Assembly: GCA_015709595.1 (NCBI GenBank) | Contig: CP054178.1 | Span: 1,426,001-1,490,000 of the forward strand | Reading direction: 5' to 3' | Source of the DNA: Phycisphaeraceae bacterium | GTDB taxonomy: Bacteria; Planctomycetota; Phycisphaerae; Phycisphaerales; SM1A02 | Length of the DNA stretch: 64,000 nt | Shown here: piece by piece, positions 59,193 to 64,000 of the stretch | Position numbering within the stretch: the stretch's first letter is position 1 | How the letters are laid out: every line of letters starts with the position of its first letter | The notes under the pieces: generated by a model | What the model saw: only the letters and a program-made list of their open reading frames with translations | The model's database searches: none | Told to the model about the DNA's origin: nothing | Program-made: the position numbers and the translations under genes

Positions 59193-59753
59193 CTACTTGG
59201 CGCCTTCGGCCCCCGCCATTGCCACGATGTGGTCGTTCTCAACGGTGGAACCCGACACGCCGATGGCGCCGATGATGTGGCCCTCGGCGTTGCGGATGGG
59301 CACGCCGCCGGGGAAGGTGATGAGCCCGTCGTTGGAGTGCTCGATGCCGTAGAGCGGGCCGCCCGGCTGCGAGAGTTTGCCGATCTCGCCGGTGTTCATG
59401 TCGAAGTATCGCGCGGTCTTGGCCTTGCGGATCGAGATGTCGATGGAGCCGAGCCACGCGCCGTCCATGCGTGCGAAGGCCTTGAGGTTGCCTCCCGCGT
59501 CCACGATGGCGATGTCCATTTTGGTGTTGATCTCGCGGGCCTTTCGCTCCGCCGCCAGGATGGCCGCCTGGGCCTGCGCCAGCGAGATGTCGCGCGAGGT
59601 GAGCGAGCGATCCACCCGCGACTGGGTGGGATCCTGCGCGGGGGCCGCGGGCTCGGCCCCGCCGCGCGTGGCGGTGAGGCCCGCGCCGAGCAGGACCAGT
59701 CCGGCGGCGAGGGAGAGGGCGAGCGAGGCGGAGCGGCGTGCGTGCAGCGGCAT
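59193..59753 (-). CDS. Secreted GlcG/HbpS-family (haem-binding-like) protein
   Basis: The 186-residue product has a signal peptide (residues 8-30) and an Ala/Pro-rich segment, then the GlcG/HbpS fold: [51 protein letters not shown], and [22 protein letters not shown] near the end. AAGGAG six bases before the ATG at 59753 fixes the start. Family members bind haem or small aromatic ligands, and some are linked to glycolate use. No related genes are adjacent. Confidence 0.87.
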   Translation of the reverse strand: MPLHARRSASLALSLAAGLVLLGAGLTATRGGAEPAAPAQDPTQSRVDRSLTSRDISLAQAQAAILAAERKAREINTKMDIAIVDAGGNLKAFARMDGAWLGSIDISIRKAKTARYFDMNTGEIGKLSQPGGPLYGIEHSNDGLITFPGGVPIRNAEGHIIGAIGVSGSTVENDHIVAMAGAEGAK

Positions 59754-59907
59754 GGGGTTCTCCTTGTCGAGCATGAGGTGCTTTGTTGAGTGGTGTCAGT
59801 TGAGGGGACTATTCTGCCCTAAAACCGGCCCCAGTGCCAGCGAGCGAGCGGCGCGGATGAAGCGGCGACTATACTTGCTCGCGCATGGGCGCGACGTGGG
59901 TGTCACC

Positions 59908-60180
59908 ATGACCTACCGCGGATACATCGAGAACGGCAAAGTGCGTCTGGTCGAAGAGACCGGCTTGGCTGACGGCACGGAGGTCCGCGTCGAGCCGGTT
60001 CGCCAAAGCCGTCCGAAGCCGCAGCGCCGCAAGTCCGTCTCGCCGAAACGCGGCGCCCGCGCAAGGAACGACTCTCTTGCATCACATTACGCGGGTGTGA
60101 TCGGCGTGCTGACCGACCTGCCGCGCGACTTCTCACGGCAGCATGATCATTATCTGTACGGGCATCCGAAGCACCGATGA
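59908..60180 (+). CDS. VapB-like antitoxin of a PIN-domain pair
   Basis: The 90-residue protein starts MTYRGYIENGKVRLVEETGLADGTEVRVEPV, a beta-rich N-terminus typical of antitoxins paired with PIN toxins in planctomycetes and cyanobacteria. A basic linker and a short C-terminal helix (YAGVIGVLTDLPRDFSRQHDHYL) follow, which would wrap the toxin. It overlaps the PIN gene by four bases. The family normally neutralises its partner and represses the operon. Confidence 0.82.
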   Translation: MTYRGYIENGKVRLVEETGLADGTEVRVEPVRQSRPKPQRRKSVSPKRGARARNDSLASHYAGVIGVLTDLPRDFSRQHDHYLYGHPKHR

Positions 60181-60578
60181 GCGTCGCGTTCGCCGGCACA
60201 TCGTTCTACCTCGCGCTGGTGAACGCCGCCGATGATCACCATGACGCTGCGGTTGAGTGGATTGCCCGGTCACGAGACCGCATCGTCACGACGGAGTATG
60301 TGCTCGTCGAGCTTGGCAACGCGCTGTCCGTGCGACGGTCTCGATACGTGTTTGCACAACTGCTGCAGAAAATACGAGAGGATCGGCGGACATCCATCGT
60401 GTTCGCAACGTCGTCTCTGTTCGAGCGCGGTTCGCGCCTGTATCTGGATCGTCCTGACAAGGACTGGTCGCTGGCCGACTGCCTGTCGTTCGTCGTGATG
60501 GGGCGTCGTCGTATTCGTCGCGCCCTGACTGCCGATCGGCACTTTGTCCAAGCGGGCTTTGAGACGCTGCTTTCGTGA
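60177..60578 (+). CDS. PIN-domain (VapC-like) protein lacking its first catalytic Asp
   Basis: The 133-residue product matches the PIN fold: SFYLALVNAADDHHDAAV at the start, ELGNALS with the conserved Glu, DKDWSLADCLSFVVM near 97 with the third acidic site, and a C-terminal LTADRHFVQAGF. However, the residue that should be the first metal-binding Asp is Gly7 (AGTSFYLAL where family members have ADTSFYLAL). A single base change (GAC to GGC) explains it. The enzyme may be inactive or nearly so. Confidence 0.85.
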   Translation: MSVAFAGTSFYLALVNAADDHHDAAVEWIARSRDRIVTTEYVLVELGNALSVRRSRYVFAQLLQKIREDRRTSIVFATSSLFERGSRLYLDRPDKDWSLADCLSFVVMGRRRIRRALTADRHFVQAGFETLLS

Positions 60579-60603
60579 ATCGCCCCTTCTGTTCAATCGG
60601 CGC

Positions 60604-60631
60604 TTGACTCACCGCAAGCATCGGCTACGCT
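60604..60631 (+). promoter_or_regulatory. Promoter of the methionine operon
   Basis: TTGACT (60604-60609), 16-base spacer, TACGCT (60626-60631). Transcription would start at about 60638-60641, at or very near the ATG of the leader peptide, consistent with a leaderless transcript. Confidence 0.6.
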
Positions 60632-60640
60632 TGCCCCCGA

Positions 60641-60736
60641 ATGCACACACGCACCGCCATGATGATGTCTATGGCCATGCCCAGCCCGGGCGCGGGAGTC
60701 GACTCCTGCGTGCGGCTGGGCGCCACCCGCGTGTGA
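60641..60736 (+). CDS. Methionine-rich leader peptide (attenuator uORF)
   Basis: This 31-codon open frame (MHTRTAMMMSMAMPSPG... ending TRV, stop TGA at 60734) has six Met codons: codon 1 and then 7, 8, 9, 11 and 13. It stands 104 bases before the MetB-family gene and has no ribosome-binding site; the promoter position suggests it is translated from a leaderless 5' end. Met codons are clustered just before base 60692, where an RNA pairing element begins. The arrangement is that of classical amino-acid leader peptides, here for Met. I know of no described family with this sequence. Confidence 0.72.
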   Translation: MHTRTAMMMSMAMPSPGAGVDSCVRLGATRV

Positions 60737-60839
60737 CGCCTCCGCACCAGTCGCAGGAACTCTGACTCCCGCCGTCCGGGCCTTCCCGAACGCGGCTGTT
60801 TCTTTCCACGCTCCTCCTTGCACGACAAGGGAGTCAGAG
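60692..60839 (+). promoter_or_regulatory. Mutually exclusive RNA pairings controlling the start of the MetB-family gene
   Basis: CTCTGACTCCC (60760-60770) can pair over 11 bases with GGGAGTCAGAG (60829-60839), which contains the ribosome-binding site GGGAG and abuts the ATG at 60840. The left part of the same strand, GACTCCCGC (60764-60772), can instead pair over nine bases with GCGGGAGTC (60692-60700) inside the leader frame. The two pairings exclude each other. A ribosome stalled on Met codons would leave 60692-60700 free and so expose the ribosome-binding site. Confidence 0.75.
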
Positions 60840-62120
60840 ATGTCCCTCGCCTTCGATACGCTCGCCATTCACGCCGGTCAGCCCAACGAACCGCTCACCG
60901 GCTCCGTCATCACCCCCATCCACCAGACCACCACCTACGCCCAGGATGAACTGGGCGGCACACCCGACTACTGCTACTCGCGCACCGGCAACCCCACGCG
61001 CACCGCGCTGGAAGCCAACCTGGCCGCCCTCGAAGGAGGCCGGCACGGCCTGGCCTTCGCCAGCGGACTGGCGGCGGCCAACGCCATTCTGCAGGCGCTC
61101 TCATCGGGCGATCACGTGGTCGCCTCGCGCGACCTGTACGGCGGGTGCTACCGGCTCTTCACCAAGGTCTTCGCCCGCTTCGGCGTGGGCTTCTCGCTCA
61201 TCGACACCACCAGCATCCGCTCCGTCGAGCAGGCCATCCGGCCCGAGACGAAACTGCTCTGGCTGGAGACGCCCAGCAATCCGCTGCTGCGCATCACCGA
61301 CATCGCGGGCTGCGCCGCCGTCGCCAGGCAGCGCGGCGTGACCACCATCGTGGACAACACCTTCGCCACGCCCGTCTTTCAGCGTCCGCTGGAGCTGGGG
61401 GCGGACATCGTGCTCCACTCCACCACCAAGTACATCGGCGGGCACTGCGACGTGATCGGCGGGGCGGTCATCACCAGCGACGATGACTGGCACGCCCGTC
61501 TCAAGTTCCTGCAGAACGCCACCGGCGCGGTGCCGGGGCCGCAGGACTGCTTCCTGCTGCTGCGCGGCATCAAGACGCTGGGTCTGCGCGTACGCCAGCA
61601 CGCCGCCAACGCCCAGCGCGTCGCCGAGCACCTGGCATCGCATCCCGAGGTCACCCGCGTCATCTACCCCGGCCTGACCAGCCATCCCCAGCACGACTTG
61701 GCGAAGCGGCAGGGCAAGGGCTTCGGAGCGATCGTGAGCGCGGAACTCATCGGCGGCGTGGGCCGCGTGCGCGCAATTGTGAAGCGGCTGCGGCTCTGGC
61801 CGCTCGCCGAGTCGCTGGGCGGCGTGAAGTCGCTGCTCTGCCACCCGGCGACCATGACGCACGCCAGCGTGGAGCCCGCCGAGCGCGCCCGCATCGGCAT
61901 CACCGACGGGCTGATCCGTCTTTCCGTGGGCATCGAGGACGTGGACGACCTGATCGCCGACCTCGACCGAGCCCTGCGCGAAACCCGCGGCGTGGGGTCG
62001 GACGACGCGGTCGCGGACCTGGAACGTGATGCACACTCCCCTCTCCCTCTGGGAGAGGGGCCCCCGGAAGTGGGGGTGAGGGCGAGGACCGCCGAAGCAC
62101 GAAAGGCGGTGACGGCATGA
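60840..62120 (+). CDS. Cystathionine gamma-synthase / O-acyl-homoserine sulfhydrylase family enzyme
   Basis: The 426-residue PLP enzyme has YSRTGNPTRTALE near 46, SGLAAANAIL, ETPSNPLLRITDI, the PLP-binding Lys197 in HSTTKYIGGHCD, and SLGGVKSLLCHPATMTH near 325. This places it in the MetB/MetC/MetZ superfamily; which O-acyl-homoserine and sulfur donor it uses is not decided by motifs, but neighbouring homoserine dehydrogenase favours a synthetic role. About 35 extra C-terminal residues (from near 392) derive from the CCCTCTCCC/GGGAGAGGG repeat. It overlaps the next gene by four bases. Confidence 0.9.
   Translation: MSLAFDTLAIHAGQPNEPLTGSVITPIHQTTTYAQDELGGTPDYCYSRTGNPTRTALEANLAALEGGRHGLAFASGLAAANAILQALSSGDHVVASRDLYGGCYRLFTKVFARFGVGFSLIDTTSIRSVEQAIRPETKLLWLETPSNPLLRITDIAGCAAVARQRGVTTIVDNTFATPVFQRPLELGADIVLHSTTKYIGGHCDVIGGAVITSDDDWHARLKFLQNATGAVPGPQDCFLLLRGIKTLGLRVRQHAANAQRVAEHLASHPEVTRVIYPGLTSHPQHDLAKRQGKGFGAIVSAELIGGVGRVRAIVKRLRLWPLAESLGGVKSLLCHPATMTHASVEPAERARIGITDGLIRLSVGIEDVDDLIADLDRALRETRGVGSDDAVADLERDAHSPLPLGEGPPEVGVRARTAEARKAVTA
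62036..62090. repeat. CCCTCTCCC/GGGAGAGG repeat in the 3' end of the MetB-family gene
   Basis: CCCCTCTCCCTCTGGGAGAGGGG is in frame with the gene and encodes the tail HSPLPLGEGPPEVGVRAR, beyond where family members end. Confidence 0.85.
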
Positions 62121-63682
62121 GTCCGCCCATCGCCAAGCACGCTTCAACACCATCGGGACACCGGCGCCTCAACCCCGGCGAGCCGCGATCACTGTCCAAC
62201 GATCCGCAACCCCTCAACAGCGAGCCGCGACCGTCGGGGGGCGGTCCGACCGCCGCGCGCACGATCCGCATCGCCCTCCTCGGCTGCGGGACGGTGGGGG
62301 GTCGCGTCGCCGCCACGTTGCGCGACGAGCACGATCGGCTGCTCGCCCGCACCGGGCTGGATCTGCGCCTGGTGCGGATTCTGGTCCGCAAGGCGGGCCC
62401 TCGCCGATCCATCTTTGGTGGGATCGTCACGGAGCGGTTCGAGGAGATTCTGGAGCAGCGCCCCGACGTGGTCATCGAGGCCCTCGGCGGGGCCGAGCCC
62501 GCCGCCACGTTCATCGAGCGGCTGCTCGAAGCGGGCGTCCACGTTGTCTCGGCCAACAAGACGGCGATCGCCCACCACGGCCCGCGCCTGCGCGCGGCGG
62601 CGACGCGGGGCGGGGTCATCCTGGCGCACGAGGCGGCGGTCGCCTCGGCCATCCCGGTGCTGGCCGCCCTGCGGCACCTGCGGGGCGATGAGATTCAGTC
62701 GGTGCGAGGCATCGTGAACGGCTCGACCAACTTCATCCTGGATCGCATGACCGAAGCCGGGCTGTCGCGCGACGACGCCCTGCGCGAGGCCCGCCGCAGG
62801 GGGCTGGTCGAGCCGGACCCCAGCGCGGACGTGTCGGGCCGCGACGCGGCGGAGAAACTCTGCCTGCTCGCCCACGCCGCGGGCTTCGGCGAGTTCACGC
62901 CCGTGGATGTGGACCGCGCGGGCATCGAGGCGATCACCGCGGAGGATGTGCTCGCCGCGCGCCGCCACGGCTACGCCATCAAACTGGTGGCCGAGGCGGT
63001 TCGCACGCCCCACGGCGTGACGCTGCGCGTCGGCCCCACGCTGCTGCCGCGCGATCATCGGCTGGCCCGCGTGCGGCTGGAGGAGAACGGCGTCGAGATC
63101 AACGCCCTGCTGGGGGGCGAGATCTTCCTGCAAGGCGCCGGAGCCGGACCGGAGCCCACCACCAGCGCGCTGCTGGGCGATGTGCTTCGCGTGCTGCGCG
63201 CCGGCAGCGGGCCGGAACTGACGCTGACGGGGCACGAGCCGGACGCTCCGCCACGATCGCGCGATCACGCCAGCCGCGACGCCGGCTTGAGCAACGACGC
63301 CAAAACGAGCCGCGACCATGAGGGAGCGGTTTCCCCGTCCCTCGCCTCGCGCTCCCACGTCCCCCCCGCCATCCCGCGCATCCACCTCGTACGTCTGGCC
63401 TGCGACCGACGCGCCATCACCCCCGCGCGTGTGCTGGAACCCTTCCGCGAGCACGGCGTGGGCTTCCGCGAGATCGACGTGACGCCGCGCAGCGCCATCC
63501 TGCTGACGCACGCGGTGCCTGTCGATCGGATCGAGCGGGCGGTCGCGGCCATCGAGCGCGTGACGCCGGCGGCGTCGCTGGTCGTGCCCGAGGCGTCGTG
63601 CGCCCGCCGCCGCCCGTCGAGCGCGGGAGAGACCGGCGTGGAGATTGTCGCGTCCGCGGGAACGGCGTCGATGGCGGGGTGA
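62117..63682 (+). CDS. Homoserine dehydrogenase with repeat-derived insertions
   Basis: The 521-residue product is a monofunctional homoserine dehydrogenase. NAD(P) loop IALLGCGTVGGRV is near residue 52, then VSANKTAIAHHG, IVNGSTNFILDRM, and the catalytic region DPSADVSGRDAAEKLCLLAH. A C-terminal ACT-like segment (HLVRLACDRRAITPARVLEPF) follows. The first 48 residues and a block near 376-415 look foreign; both carry GAGCCGCGACC-type repeats (62220 and 63308-63331). Homoserine feeds methionine and threonine, so the operon is methionine-branch. ACT residues suggest feedback control. Confidence 0.9.
   Translation: MSPPIAKHASTPSGHRRLNPGEPRSLSNDPQPLNSEPRPSGGGPTAARTIRIALLGCGTVGGRVAATLRDEHDRLLARTGLDLRLVRILVRKAGPRRSIFGGIVTERFEEILEQRPDVVIEALGGAEPAATFIERLLEAGVHVVSANKTAIAHHGPRLRAAATRGGVILAHEAAVASAIPVLAALRHLRGDEIQSVRGIVNGSTNFILDRMTEAGLSRDDALREARRRGLVEPDPSADVSGRDAAEKLCLLAHAAGFGEFTPVDVDRAGIEAITAEDVLAARRHGYAIKLVAEAVRTPHGVTLRVGPTLLPRDHRLARVRLEENGVEINALLGGEIFLQGAGAGPEPTTSALLGDVLRVLRAGSGPELTLTGHEPDAPPRSRDHASRDAGLSNDAKTSRDHEGAVSPSLASRSHVPPAIPRIHLVRLACDRRAITPARVLEPFREHGVGFREIDVTPRSAILLTHAVPVDRIERAVAAIERVTPAASLVVPEASCARRRPSSAGETGVEIVASAGTASMAG
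63308..63331 (+). repeat. GAGCCGCGACC-type repeat inside the homoserine dehydrogenase gene
   Basis: In-frame copy of the repeat seen at 2893, 19577, 49226 and elsewhere, with one change (CCATGAGG for CCGTGAGG). It falls in the linker between the catalytic and ACT-like parts. Confidence 0.8.
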
Positions 63683-63689
63683 TGGGCGA

Positions 63690-64000
63690 CTAACGCACCA
63701 TCACCTGCACCCAGTCGATATCAGACTCGAAGTTGAAAGCGAACACCGGCGCCACCACCACGTGACGGATTGAGACTTCGATCGCGCCATCATGGCGGAC
63801 AAAGCGAGATGCCTGGATGTTCTCCATGGTGTGAAGTCGGTCGAACGGACCGATGACAGATGTGCCGATCGTGACGAAGGTTCCTGTATCCCAGTTACGC
63901 AACTGCACGCGCTGAGTGCCGCTGGGTTGATTGACACGGGAAACGACATTGACTCCCAGGGTTTCCGGGGAGGCCGCTGCCGTCATCCCACGAACATGCA
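63690..64000 (-). CDS. C-terminal part of a protein that continues beyond the window
   Basis: The minus-strand frame is open from the window edge to the stop at 63690, with an internal ATG at 63986. The visible 103 residues are beta-rich (TQRVQLRNWDTGTFVTIGTS and AIEVSIRHVVVAPVFAFNFESDIDWVQVMV). The pattern resembles the C-terminal strands of secreted planctomycete beta-sandwich proteins, but no family is identified. GC is lower than in the homoserine dehydrogenase gene, which converges on it. Confidence 0.6.
   Translation of the reverse strand, partial: HVRGMTAAASPETLGVNVVSRVNQPSGTQRVQLRNWDTGTFVTIGTSVIGPFDRLHTMENIQASRFVRHDGAIEVSIRHVVVAPVFAFNFESDIDWVQVMVR

Noticed and set aside
60640-60840. 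SAM or SAH riboswitch upstream of the MetB-family gene
   Set aside because: No SAM-I to SAM-V or SAH core motif was recognised; the Met-rich frame and alternative pairings explain the region better.

Overview
The window is GC-rich, gene-dense bacterial DNA that most resembles a planctomycete of the Phycisphaerae type. The support is indirect: four secreted proteins end in a PAPG- or PLPPAAW-type hydrophobic, Arg-rich tail (PEP-CTERM-like); a sigma factor sits directly upstream of a membrane Ser/Thr kinase; a second kinase is fused to a nucleotide cyclase and TPR repeats; two clpP genes lie in tandem; and an M56 peptidase is paired with BlaI and carries a secretin-like tail. There are no rRNA genes, no CRISPR array and no recognisable insertion sequence. 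One tRNA-Ala (TGC) is present.

Layout: 0.1-5.2 kb holds BlaI/M56, RidA, an EVE protein and a lipoprotein hydrolase. 5.2-9.0 kb is a kinase and its sigma factor on the minus strand. 9.05-10.9 kb is a lower-GC two-gene island bracketed by direct repeats. 10.9-19.5 kb holds a coiled-coil protein, two ClpPs, DinB, a large secreted repeat protein and BamA. 19.8-24.6 kb holds two PEP-CTERM-like proteins and a decarboxylase carrying repeat insertions, among dense palindromic repeats. 24.6-29.5 kb is ClpS and a compact promoter-operator-driven operon ending in phage-type terminase genes, with no other phage gene. 29.5-38 kb holds the cyclase-kinase-TPR protein, a GGDEF protein, an overlapping GT2-LABN-RlmN operon and a second secreted repeat protein. 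38-49.2 kb is housekeeping: arginine-phosphatase-like protein with RpiB, MetRS, MFS, HIT, Nudix and Sua5. 49.4-59 kb holds a cyclase-family hydrolase, a small gene pair, and a branched-chain amino-acid catabolic operon (acyl-CoA dehydrogenase, leucine dehydrogenase, E1alpha, small protein, E1beta, E2) followed by an enoyl-CoA hydratase. 59-64 kb holds the tRNA, a GlcG/HbpS protein, a VapBC-like pair whose PIN protein lacks its first catalytic Asp, and a methionine-branch operon (cystathionine gamma-synthase family plus homoserine dehydrogenase).

Three observations stand out. First, the methionine operon is preceded by a 31-codon, Met-rich, probably leaderless uORF. Two mutually exclusive RNA pairings (9 bp against 11 bp) decide whether the ribosome-binding site of the first gene is free, which looks like translational attenuation by methionine. 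Second, an orphan operon (HTH, ABC ATPase, GNAT, small-terminase-like, TerL) has intact catalytic residues but no capsid or portal genes, suggesting a domesticated DNA-translocation module. Third, several families of short palindromes with 3-nt loops fill the intergenic DNA and also sit in frame inside conserved enzymes (decarboxylase, RlmN, E2, homoserine dehydrogenase, the MetB-family enzyme), comparable to Rickettsia palindromic elements.

All calls come from reading the sequence without database searches. Family names rest on visible motifs. Start sites were chosen from ribosome-binding sites, overlaps and family length.
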